Assembly: GCA_034436755.1 (NCBI GenBank)
Contig: DAOTVB010000232.1
Coordinates: 23,524 to 87,523 of the forward strand
Origin: CAKZQX01 sp034436755
GTDB taxonomy: Bacteria > Chloroflexota > Chloroflexia > Chloroflexales > Chloroflexaceae
Length of the DNA stretch: 64,000 nucleotides
Reading direction: 5' to 3'
Positions 57,279 through 64,000 of this stretch are shown in pieces (position 1 is the first letter of the stretch; each line of letters starts with the position of its first letter). A program made the translations under genes and the position numbers. The notes beneath the pieces were generated by a model. The model had not been told where the DNA came from and made no database searches. It saw only the letters and a program-made list of their open reading frames with translations.

Positions 57279-57722
57279 TTACCTGCCCACGCCCAACCGG
57301 AGCGTGTAGACCAGATATCCCCCTAACCAGCCGTCAAGAATCACCAGAACTGCACCAAGCAGCAGCAACCGGAGATAGCCCCTCCGTTTGTGCGGATCGG
57401 CGAGGATTGTCGGGTGGCGACGACGATGCTGAAGCGCATAACCATACACGATAACCAGCATAATTCCCACAGCAGCATGCGCGTTCACCCAGGTCAGCAG
57501 CAGGTTGTCGCGCGGAGCATCCGGCCCTGTAAGCTGGCGCAGCGCATCGATGGCCCCTGTAAGCGTTGCCAGGAGTGCGCCCAACCATCCCAACACCAGA
57601 CAGTGGTAAGCGCTAGTCTCCAACGCCTGATCGCCGCGCCGGAGATAGAGGAGCGTGAGCAGTCCATTCGCCAGCAGCAGGGCAATTGGGAAATGAACGG
57701 TGAATGGATGGAGCGGATACAT
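57279..57722 (-). CDS. DUF2231 family membrane protein
   Basis: 147 residues with four hydrophobic helices. The N-terminal YPLHPFTVHFPIALLLANG is the DUF2231 signature (a conserved His-Pro-xx-Val-His-Phe-Pro). The function is unknown; some relatives are suggested to bind heme or metal through these histidines. ATG 57722 is chosen because earlier codons form an 82-residue basic extension not seen in the family; GGGAG is upstream. Confidence 0.82.
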   Translation of the reverse strand: MYPLHPFTVHFPIALLLANGLLTLLYLRRGDQALETSAYHCLVLGWLGALLATLTGAIDALRQLTGPDAPRDNLLLTWVNAHAAVGIMLVIVYGYALQHRRRHPTILADPHKRRGYLRLLLLGAVLVILDGWLGGYLVYTLRLGVGR

Positions 57723-57907
57723 ATGATTGAATAGTGGCGCTCCCCGACAGAAACCGGTATGCGCGCTCCTGCGTAGTCTCCCTGAAGCAACCCGACATGG
57801 GTTTCCAATGACCAGAATCACCGATCCCCGTCCTTCTCGCAGCGCATTATACCACAGCCCGATCACTGCCCAACCCACTCCGGTGACAGATGCCGACGCT
57901 AACACTA

Positions 57908-58173
57908 CACGCGTTACGCGGTGGGCGTTTGGACCACGCACAACCCGACATGCGCGAACACCGCGCAACGGTCACTGCTGCCATGGATCAGGCGATCCTG
58001 CATCTGGCGGGGGATATCGCCTCCGGCCGGGCGGAAGAAACCCGGTCTTGTTTCAAAAAATTCACAACGTGAATTTTTTGAAACAAGAATACAAGGCGTA
58101 CCATGCTGCCGCAGGCGACTCTGCCGTTCAGCGGGTGAAACGCCTGGTTTGATGAACGACCGCATAACGCGTG
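57908..58173. mobile_element. Family A element, copy 6 (inverted)
   Basis: 266 bp with ends CACGCGTTACGCGG and CGCATAACGCGTG. Left flank TAACACTA and right flank TAACATTA match at 7 of 8. The central hairpin is CTTGTTTCAAAAAATTCAC and GTGAATTTTTTGAAACAAG, shorter than other copies. The adjoining copy 7 shares the same TAACATTA. Confidence 0.82.
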
Positions 58174-58181
58174 TAACATTA

Positions 58182-58370
58182 CAGGAGTTACGCGGTCGTT
58201 GACCTGGCAGGTAATTTCGCCTCCGGTAGGGCGGAACAGAACTTTCTTTTTCACGAAAATTTGGCTCCTTGAGCCAAATTTTCGTGAAAAAGAAGTACCA
58301 TGCTGTCGCAGGCGAATCAGGCTTCCATCGGGTCAAACGTCCGGTTTGCATGTCAACCACGTAAGTCCTG
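58182..58370. mobile_element. Family A element, copy 7, with perfect 8-bp target duplication
   Basis: 189 bp flanked by TAACATTA on both sides (58174-58181 and 58371-58378). Termini are CAGGAGTTACGCGG and CCACGTAAGTCCTG. The hairpin arms TTTTTCACGAAAATTTGGCT and AGCCAAATTTTCGTGAAAAA are fully complementary but differ from those of copy 10, showing paired changes. It is in tandem with copy 6. Confidence 0.9.
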
Positions 58371-58442
58371 TAACATTACATCTTCCAGCGGATGGAAGCA
58401 AAACGCTTGCATTGACCTTCGCACTATGCTATGCTTCTGCAT

Positions 58443-59057
58443 ATGCGGAACGAGTTTCCCTCCTCAATAACGATTGACGGTATTACGCTCACCCTATGCA
58501 TTGAGCGTAAGTCGGTCAAAAATATTAATGCCCGTTTGCGTGACAGTGTGCTCCGCGTCAGTGTGCCCCTCCAGGCATCGCGCGCGGTTATCGATAGTGT
58601 ACTTCCCGACCTGGCACGACGACTGCTGCGGCGCCAACGTGCGCGCCAGGTGAACGATACTACAGACGCGCTGGCACTGGCGCAGCGGGTGGCCCGCCGG
58701 TTTCCGCAACCGCTCGACGTGGCCGCTGTTCAGTTTACGACAACGCAAAAAGCCTGCTGGGGAAGTTACAGCACCCGCACCCGCACCATCCGGCTGAACG
58801 CGGCGTTACAGTTGATGCCGCGCTGGGTGCTGGAAGCGGTGGTCGCACACGAACTGGCGCATGCTATCCATCCCAACCATAGCCCGGCATTCTGGGAATT
58901 GCTGCACCAGGTCTACCCGGATACCGACCGGGCCGAGGCATTTCTCGAAGGAGTAAGCTGGCTTGCGCGCTCCTGGGAGACACTGCCACCTGTCGAACGA
59001 TCACAACTACTCTATACTGCGGATGGGAGTCAGGGAGAGGCCGATGACAACGACTGA
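58443..59057 (+). CDS. YgjP-like (DUF45) metallopeptidase
   Basis: 204 residues. The zinc motif HELAHAIHPNHSPAFWELL (HExxH with a downstream His) and CWGSYSTRTRTIRLNAALQL are typical of the YgjP/WLM group. The role is not well known; relatives act as stand-alone proteases. Two starts are possible (ATG 58431 or 58443), with a poor Shine-Dalgarno site. It overlaps the next gene by 14 bases, suggesting coupling. Confidence 0.82.
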   Translation: MRNEFPSSITIDGITLTLCIERKSVKNINARLRDSVLRVSVPLQASRAVIDSVLPDLARRLLRRQRARQVNDTTDALALAQRVARRFPQPLDVAAVQFTTTQKACWGSYSTRTRTIRLNAALQLMPRWVLEAVVAHELAHAIHPNHSPAFWELLHQVYPDTDRAEAFLEGVSWLARSWETLPPVERSQLLYTADGSQGEADDND

Positions 59058-59658
59058 GCGTTATCCTATTCCTGCTGCGGCGATGCGGATTGAGATTCAG
59101 GTGGTAAACTCACGCTTTATTGGCAGTGCGGCCTATACCCCCTCCGTTGAGGCGGCGAAGGATTTTATTGCCCAGGTACGCGCCGTTTTTCCTGATGCCA
59201 CGCATCATGCATATGCCTACCTGGTTGGGCATGGCGCAAGCGTTGTTGCCGGGATGAGCGATGCGGGTGAGCCGTCTGGTACCGCCGGCCGCCCGATGCT
59301 GGCAGTTCTGCGGGGCAGTGGCCTGGGAGATATTACGGTGGTGGTCACTCGCTATTTCGGCGGCACCCTGCTGGGAACCGGGGGTGTGGTGCGCGCCTAC
59401 AGCGATGCCACCCGCGCGGTGCTGGAGGTGCTGCCGCGGACCGAGCGGGTTGAGCAGCGAACCCTGCTGATCCGGGTGGACTATGGCAGCTATACCCTGG
59501 TTCGCCATGTGCTGGAGCAGCACGATGCCACAATTGCCGATGAAGCCTTTGCCGGCGACATCACCCTGACGGTAATCCTCCCCGTCTTCCAGTTTGATGC
59601 CTGCCTGTCCGCCCTGGCCGAGGCGACTTCCGGTCAGGCCAAGGTGGTTGTTGCATAA
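59044..59658 (+). CDS. YigZ/IMPACT family protein
   Basis: 204 residues. The N-terminal UPF0029 signature is GEPSGTAGRPMLAVLRGSGL, followed by DITVVVTRYFGGTLLGTGG; a C-terminal DUF1949-like ferredoxin fold follows. The family contains YigZ and the eukaryotic translation-control protein IMPACT; the bacterial role is unclear. ATG 59044 follows CAGGGAGAG. It overlaps the upstream metallopeptidase gene. Confidence 0.92.
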   Translation: MTTTERYPIPAAAMRIEIQVVNSRFIGSAAYTPSVEAAKDFIAQVRAVFPDATHHAYAYLVGHGASVVAGMSDAGEPSGTAGRPMLAVLRGSGLGDITVVVTRYFGGTLLGTGGVVRAYSDATRAVLEVLPRTERVEQRTLLIRVDYGSYTLVRHVLEQHDATIADEAFAGDITLTVILPVFQFDACLSALAEATSGQAKVVVA

Positions 59659-59913
59659 AACCAATCCGGTCCCCAAACCGTACCATTAGATCCAGTAGAT
59701 CCAGTGCCCTGCACACCCGGCGGGTGAATGATGTATAAATTATCATCTGGTTTGCCTCTGGGCCATACTTCGCACGCACCTGCACGCGACTTTCCGTTCC
59801 CGGCTTCAGATGTGCCCCATTTGACACTTCACGGTATTTGATATATCTTCAACTTTGTGCTTTTTGTAACACTACCGGACCCGTTTTTTACATTCTATAC
59901 AAGAAAACCTGAC

Positions 59914-59942
59914 TTGACGGCATCGGTTTATATCTCTATAAT
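59914..59942 (+). promoter_or_regulatory. Consensus promoter of the marR gene
   Basis: TTGACG at 59914, a 17-base spacer, then TATAAT at 59937-59942. It lies 40 bases upstream of the start. The 59659-59981 gap otherwise shows only AT-rich sequence. Confidence 0.85.
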
Positions 59943-59981
59943 TCGATAGGGAACAGTTCCGAGGAACGAAGGTTGCATTTA

Positions 59982-60473
59982 ATGACAACAGACCGACTCT
60001 TATTGGCGAAACAGCAGCATCGGCTTATGCACGACATCTATGTGTTAATGGACGACGGTGACCGGCGCGTGCTTGCGCCGTTGAACCTGAGTCCGCTCGA
60101 GTTTGCCGTTTTGCAGCAACTTGACATGGAACAGGGTCAACGGCTAACGGATGTCGGGGCCAAACTGCTGTGTGTGAAAAGCACTATCACCCGGATTGTT
60201 GACCGGCTTGAACGTGAGGGCCTGGTGTTACGTACGCCTGACCCCGATGATCGCCGCGCGCAGCGGCTGCTCCTGACGACACACGGTGCTGCCGTACGGA
60301 TGGAAGGGCTGACGGCCCACAACCGTGCCATTGAGCGGCGCATGAGTGTGTTGTCACTCAACGAGCAGCAACAACTGCAGGCTTTGCTCACCAAACTGCG
60401 CGCCGGGTTGCAAGAGAACCTGGACGAGGTAGAAGACGAGGTAGCTGAGGTAGCTGCGGCCCTTCATCGGTAG
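59982..60473 (+). CDS. MarR-family transcriptional regulator
   Basis: 163 residues. The winged-helix DNA-binding domain is LSPLEFAVLQQLDMEQGQRL, VGAKLLCVKSTITRIVDRLE (recognition helix), then wing DPDDRRAQRLLLT. Long helices at both ends allow dimerisation. The ligand and targets are unknown; autoregulation is common in the family. ATG 59982 (GAGGAAC and AAGG upstream) is preferred over TTG 59973. It is a monocistronic unit between a consensus promoter and a family A element. Confidence 0.9.
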   Translation: MTTDRLLLAKQQHRLMHDIYVLMDDGDRRVLAPLNLSPLEFAVLQQLDMEQGQRLTDVGAKLLCVKSTITRIVDRLEREGLVLRTPDPDDRRAQRLLLTTHGAAVRMEGLTAHNRAIERRMSVLSLNEQQQLQALLTKLRAGLQENLDEVEDEVAEVAAALHR

Positions 60474-60493
60474 CTATAAACACTTTTCAGTGT

Positions 60494-60610
60494 CACAGGA
60501 GTTACGCGGTTGCTGACCCGACAGGAAATTTCGCCTCCGGCAGGGCGCAGGCGAATCGTGCTTTCGGGTTGGTCAACAGATTGCAATAAGGCTGCACTGC
60601 GTAAGTCCTG
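60494..60610. mobile_element. Family A element, copy 8, hairpin deleted, with 7-bp duplication
   Basis: 117 bp flanked by TCAGTGT (60487-60493 and 60611-60617). Termini are CAGGAGTTACGCGG and CTGCGTAAGTCCTG. It retains TTCGCCTCCGGCAGGGCG but lacks the hairpin and GCAGCATGGTACG block. It shows that a shortened element can still carry intact ends. Confidence 0.82.
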
Positions 60611-60623
60611 TCAGTGTTCTATG

Positions 60624-60662
60624 CATGCGGCGGGACCGGGGTTGCCCCGGTCCCGCCGCATG
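60624..60662. terminator. Strong bidirectional hairpin between marR and cysteine desulfurase genes
   Basis: CATGCGGCGGGACCGGGG pairs with CCCCGGTCCCGCCGCATG around a very short loop (18-bp stem). It has no T-tract but sits between convergent genes. Confidence 0.65.
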
Positions 60663-60686
60663 TGATCCCGCAACCTGCGCCAGGCA

Positions 60687-61889
60687 TCAGGTCTCTACTG
60701 CACTCAACGTAGCGGCATGCTCCTGGTAGAGTGGGGAAACGGCGCGAAGCCGGGCCACCATTCCCGGCAATAGCTCCAGTACCCGGTCGATATCGGCGGG
60801 TGTCACCGCTTTGCCGACCGTAAAGCGTACCGAACTGACGGCCTGTTCCGGCGTAAGCCCCAGCGCGGTCAGCACATGCGACGGATCGAGGGAGCCACTG
60901 GTGCAGGCACTGCCGCTGCTGGCACAGAGCCCCTGCTGATCAAGCAGCAGCAGCATACTCTCGCCCTCGATATAGTCAAAGGCCAGGTTGGCATTATTGG
61001 GAAGACGCTGCGCCCGGTCGCCATTGAGCCGTGTACCGGGAATGCACTCCAGGATGCCATCGATCAGGCGGTCACGTAGGGTAGCGCAATGGGTTGCGTA
61101 CCAATCGCGCTGCTCCTCTGCCAGGCTCAGAGCCGCCGCCAGACCGACAATGCCCGGCACATTCTCCGTACCGGCGCGCCGCCGACGTTCCTGCCCCCCG
61201 CCGTTGAGTTGCGGCAGCAGGGGCGTACCCCGCCGGACATAGAGTGCCCCCACACCTTTGGGGCCATAAAACTTATGCGCCGTCAGCGAGAGCAGATCGA
61301 CATTCAAGTCCTGCACATTGACTGGCAGCGAGCCCAGCGCCTGCACTGCATCGGTATGGAACGGCACGCCATGTTCGCGGCAAATAGCGCCCAACTCGGC
61401 AATCGGCTGGATAACCCCGATCTCGTTGTTGGCATACATGATCGACACCAGCACCGTATCGGCACGCAGGGCGGCCCGCAGATCATCAGGCCGCACGAAT
61501 CCATGCGCATCCACCGGCAAGGTGGTTGCCGTAAACCCGAACTGCTCTAAATACTCCACGGCATGCAGCACCGCATGATGTTCAATTGCGCTGGTGATAA
61601 TATGATTCCCTCGACCGCGTTGCTGTTGCGCCAGGGCCACGCCTTTAATCGCCAGATTATTCGCCTCCGACCCGCCGCCGGTGAAGATAATCTCGCGCAG
61701 CTTTGCCCCAAGCGCCAGCGCGACGACCTCACGCGCATCGTCAAGCGCCTGCAGTGCTATGCGACCAGGATGGTGGATACTCGAGGGATTCCCGGGTTGC
61801 TGCGTGAAATAGGGCAGCATCGCCTCCAATACATGTGGGTCAAGCGCCGTTGTTGCGGCGTGGTCAAGATAGATGGTGCGGTTTGTCAT
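60687..61889 (-). CDS. Cysteine desulfurase (NifS/IscS family)
   Basis: 400 residues. N-terminal TIYLDHAATTALDP, the PLP-binding Lys in SLTAHKFYGPKG, the His in SAIEHHAV and the mobile catalytic Cys in CASSGSACTSG are all visible. It removes sulfur from cysteine for Fe-S cluster assembly or tRNA thiolation. No iscU or thiI neighbour exists in the window. ATG 61889 follows GGGGGAAGG. Confidence 0.93.
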   Translation of the reverse strand: MTNRTIYLDHAATTALDPHVLEAMLPYFTQQPGNPSSIHHPGRIALQALDDAREVVALALGAKLREIIFTGGGSEANNLAIKGVALAQQQRGRGNHIITSAIEHHAVLHAVEYLEQFGFTATTLPVDAHGFVRPDDLRAALRADTVLVSIMYANNEIGVIQPIAELGAICREHGVPFHTDAVQALGSLPVNVQDLNVDLLSLTAHKFYGPKGVGALYVRRGTPLLPQLNGGGQERRRRAGTENVPGIVGLAAALSLAEEQRDWYATHCATLRDRLIDGILECIPGTRLNGDRAQRLPNNANLAFDYIEGESMLLLLDQQGLCASSGSACTSGSLDPSHVLTALGLTPEQAVSSVRFTVGKAVTPADIDRVLELLPGMVARLRAVSPLYQEHAATLSAVET

Positions 61890-62015
61890 CGCCTTCCCCC
61901 AGCCGGCAGAACCAGGCCGCTCGTATGCATGTACCTGGCTCCTCCGCGCTGATTAATTATTTCTCAATTTACACGGTAGACGTACACATCAGACATATGC
62001 TCTCACCCAGGCTGT

Positions 62016-62345
62016 CTTCACCTGTAGCAGCATGGTACAGTGTGTATCTTTTTCCAAAAATATTGCGCAACATTCTTTTGGAAAAAGAATAGAATCTTCC
62101 ACGTCGGGTTAGTGACCGCGTACCGCATGTCCACTATACGCGTTATGCGGTCTTCCGTGAACGGCTGCCTCGCGCCTGCGACGGGGTGAAACAGACCTTT
62201 CTTTTTCACTAAAAAACGTTACTCAAGGCGTAATTTTTGGTAAAAAAACGCAAAAAAGTATCACCCTGCCGCCGGCAGCGTCGGTCTTTCGCCTGATCAA
62301 ACGTCAGGTCGGGGTACCTGCTGTATAAATCCGGTAATTGAACCA
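62016..62345. mobile_element. Decayed family A elements (at least two)
   Basis: The first piece (about 62016-62130) keeps GTAGCAGCATGGTACAG, a hairpin TTTTTCCAAAAATATTG with CAACATTCTTTTGGAAAAA, and AATCTTCC. The second (about 62136-62345) keeps CGCGTTATGCGGTC, a degraded hairpin (TTTTTCACTAAAAAACG) and CACCCTGCCGCC. Terminal repeats are mostly lost. Confidence 0.6.
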
Positions 62346-62483
62346 CTAAATATTCTAACACACTCCGGCCTGGCCGCGTAAATCGAACATTTGTACGAAA
62401 AACTCTTCACATCAGGCACAGAATATTCTTGACACTTGCCAACATCCCAACACGCGTTCGACTCGATCAGTATCCCAAATGAT

Positions 62484-62533
62484 GTGGGATAAGTTGGGAT
62501 AAGTTGGGATAAGTTTGGGATAAGTTTGGGATA
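62484..62533 (+). repeat. TGGGATAAGTT direct-repeat array
   Basis: Five copies of (G)TTGGGATAA with 9-11 bp period. An inverted single copy TATCCCAAA precedes it at 62471. The array sits alone in the 1.3 kb gap 61890-63201 with no adjacent gene on either side. Confidence 0.8.
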
Positions 62534-62648
62534 GTGAGTGTAAACCCCGGCTTGACATCGCGCCTGGCCGGTAGTAGGGTCATACCAGCAGCGGAAATGC
62601 TCCGGCTGCGAATGAACTTTGAAATGGTAATCCGGACATCATGAGATC

Positions 62649-62820
62649 GGGAGTCCCGGCTTCAGCCGGACCAACCAGCCGTAGGGGGCATTCTATGCAC
62701 TATATCTGCTGTCGCACTCGACATCCAGATTATTTGCTCAAACTTCATCAGCCGGACCAGGCTTGCCCGGCAGTATGCCACTATCCCGGCAGGCATCCAA
62801 CCGGCTAAAGCCGGGACTCC
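62649..62820. repeat. REP-like inverted pair flanking 130 bases
   Basis: GGGAGTCCCGGCTTCAGCCG at 62649 and CCGGCTAAAGCCGGGACTCC at 62801 are in opposite orientation. The same unit forms a tight pair at 39077-39125. The sequence between shows no gene. Confidence 0.7.
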
Positions 62821-62912
62821 AGGAGGGTACATTCGGGGTATTGGCATACAATTCATTAGCCGGGATTCCCGTGCGTCGCGTATCCGGACTATATTTTTTC
62901 AAACTTCATTAA

Positions 62913-63127
62913 CAGGGCTTACGCGGTTGACATGCAAACCGGACGTTTGACCCGATGGCAGCCTGATGCGCCTGCGGCAGCATGGTACGTTTTTATCTTT
63001 TTCACAAAAATGTTGCACACAGTGCAACATTTTTGTGAAAAAGCATGGGATCTTCCGCCCTGCCGGAGGCGAGTCGGGCCGTTTATTCAGGCACATGCCG
63101 GGTTTGGAACCGACCGCATAAGTCCTG
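62913..63127. mobile_element. Family A element, copy 10, with 7-bp target duplication
   Basis: 215 bp flanked by TCATTAA (62906-62912 and 63128-63134). Termini are CAGGGCTTACGCGG and ACCGCATAAGTCCTG. It has all landmarks: GCCTGCGGCAGCATGGTACG, the perfect hairpin CTTTTTCACAAAAATGTTGC with GCAACATTTTTGTGAAAAAG, then CTTCCGCCCTGCCGGAGG. It is the best-preserved copy. Confidence 0.88.
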
Positions 63128-63142
63128 TCATTAATAGAGCGG

Positions 63143-63185
63143 AAACTCTGTTCCGAAACCAGGCTTCGGCAACAGAACAGAGTTT
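63143..63185 (+). promoter_or_regulatory. Leader hairpin abutting the bglA ribosome-binding site
   Basis: AAACTCTGTTC and GAACAGAGTTT form an 11-bp stem with an inner CCGAA/TTCGG pair. The 3' arm ends right where AAGGAG (63186-63191) begins. It could be an operator palindrome or a translation-controlling structure. Confidence 0.55.
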
Positions 63186-63201
63186 AAGGAGAAGAGTTTT
63201 T

Positions 63202-64000
63202 ATGACACAGGTACACTTTCCCGCTGGTTTTATCTGGGGAGCCGCGACTTCCTCATACCAGATTGAAGGCGCTGCTCAGGCCGACGGCAAAGGTGAGTCG
63301 ATCTGGGACCGCTTTACCCACACGCCGGGCATGATCGAAGACGGCAGCACAGGAGATGAAGCCTGCGATCACTACCACCGCTGGCGCGAAGATATTGCGT
63401 TGATGAAGGAGTTGGGATTGCATGCATACCGCTTCTCGATTGCCTGGCCGCGTATTCTGCCCGGTGGATGGGGGCAGGTCAATCAGGCGGGTCTGGACTT
63501 CTACAGCCGTCTGGTCGATACGCTGCTGGAGCAGGGTATTGCGCCCTTTGTGACGCTCTACCACTGGGATCTGCCCCAGGCGCTTCAGGAGCGGGGCGGC
63601 TGGCCGGAACGTTCCACAGCGCAGGCGTTTCTTGAGTATGCCGATATTGTCAGCCGGCATCTGGGCGACCGGGTGAAACACTGGATTACCCACAATGAGC
63701 CCTGGTGCGCCGGCATGCTCGGATATCAGACAGGCCGGCATGCCCCCGGCATTCAGGACTGGTATGCAGCCCTGGCCGCCAGCCATCATCTGCTGCTGTC
63801 GCATGGCTGGGCCGTGCCGGTGCTACGCCAGAACAGCCCGGCGGCCGAAGTTGGGATAACGCTCAACTTCACCCCGGCGATACCCGCCTCACTCAGTCCC
63901 GCCGATTTTGCAGCCTACCGGCACTTTGACGGCGCGTTTAATCGCTGGTTTATCGATCCGCTCTATGGGCGGCACTACCCGGCGGATATCGTAGCGGACT
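63202..64000 (+). CDS. GH1 beta-glucosidase, 5' part (runs off the window)
   Basis: The first 266 codons are present. The N-terminal signature FPAGFIWGAATSSYQIEGA, the substrate-binding YRFSIAWPRI and VTLYHWDLPQAL, and the catalytic acid/base Glu in THNEPW are typical GH1. The nucleophile region lies beyond the window. The enzyme cleaves beta-glucosides (cellobiose-type) in the cytosol; there is no signal peptide. ATG 63202 follows AAGGAG. Confidence 0.95.
   Translation, partial: MTQVHFPAGFIWGAATSSYQIEGAAQADGKGESIWDRFTHTPGMIEDGSTGDEACDHYHRWREDIALMKELGLHAYRFSIAWPRILPGGWGQVNQAGLDFYSRLVDTLLEQGIAPFVTLYHWDLPQALQERGGWPERSTAQAFLEYADIVSRHLGDRVKHWITHNEPWCAGMLGYQTGRHAPGIQDWYAALAASHHLLLSHGWAVPVLRQNSPAAEVGITLNFTPAIPASLSPADFAAYRHFDGAFNRWFIDPLYGRHYPADIVAD

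Noticed and set aside
62484..62533. Origin-of-replication iterons
   Set aside because: The repeats are not DnaA boxes (TTATNCACA) and no dnaA, repA or dnaN gene is in the window.

Overview
The window looks like a chromosomal segment of a Chloroflexota bacterium, most likely class Chloroflexia (relatives of Chloroflexus, Roseiflexus and Kouleothrix). This is inferred from several traits. Two surface proteins end in a YLPLxxR-type C-terminus. A secreted amidase carries WYFAEG repeats. Lipoproteins have Pro/Thr-rich linkers. DNA is GC-rich, with strong Shine-Dalgarno sites and extended -10 promoters. The species cannot be named from sequence alone.

Positions 95-23838 hold a one-directional (+) cell-surface glycan and exopolysaccharide locus. 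It contains two UPF0104 flippase-like membrane proteins, a GT2 polyprenyl-phosphate glycosyltransferase, two GT4-type glycosyltransferases, two SAM methyltransferases, an FAD glycerol-3-phosphate dehydrogenase and an extended SDR. It also has a hexapeptide acyltransferase, a membrane-anchored DUF5060 glycosidase-like protein, a LamG/DUF11 surface protein, an SGNH hydrolase with a Thr-rich stalk, a GT-C (PMT-like) glycosyltransferase and a WbaP/WcaJ-type initiating sugar-phosphate transferase. Together these could start a lipid-linked glycan, extend it, methylate or acylate it, and export or attach it.

Positions 23872-26791 (-) carry an RfbD-like reductase, rnc and fabF. Positions 27019-29816 (+) carry recA, interrupted by a 345-residue LAGLIDADG intein, followed by recX. 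Next come a UPF0173 hydrolase, a 1.4 kb gene-free stretch with orphan terminators, pyrG, a convergent RpoD-family sigma factor, an M42 peptidase divergent from nadK, and a cluster of secreted proteins (cupredoxin, amidase, PF13200-type glycosidase-like).

From 44559 to 48457 there is a pRiA4b-like zinc protein, a vapB with only a 35-codon vapC remnant, a dprA with an in-frame amber codon, a Nudix hydrolase and a SUMF1-domain protein. Positions 48557-53470 (-) hold a 1186-residue membrane TPR protein and a REC-GGDEF-REC regulator, probably co-transcribed. The right end has fmt, an SCP2-like protein, an SH3-like membrane protein, plsC, a DUF2231 protein, a YgjP-like metallopeptidase, a YigZ/IMPACT protein, marR, a NifS/IscS cysteine desulfurase and the start of a GH1 beta-glucosidase.

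The most unusual feature is a family of small non-coding mobile-like elements (family A, about 10 copies or fragments). They have terminal inverted repeats around CAGGACTTACGCGG, 7-8 bp flanking duplications, and a central long hairpin whose sequence changes between copies while base pairing is kept. Two further families of short inverted-repeat elements (B and C) are also present. No transposase gene is in the window, so all three would need to be mobilised in trans.
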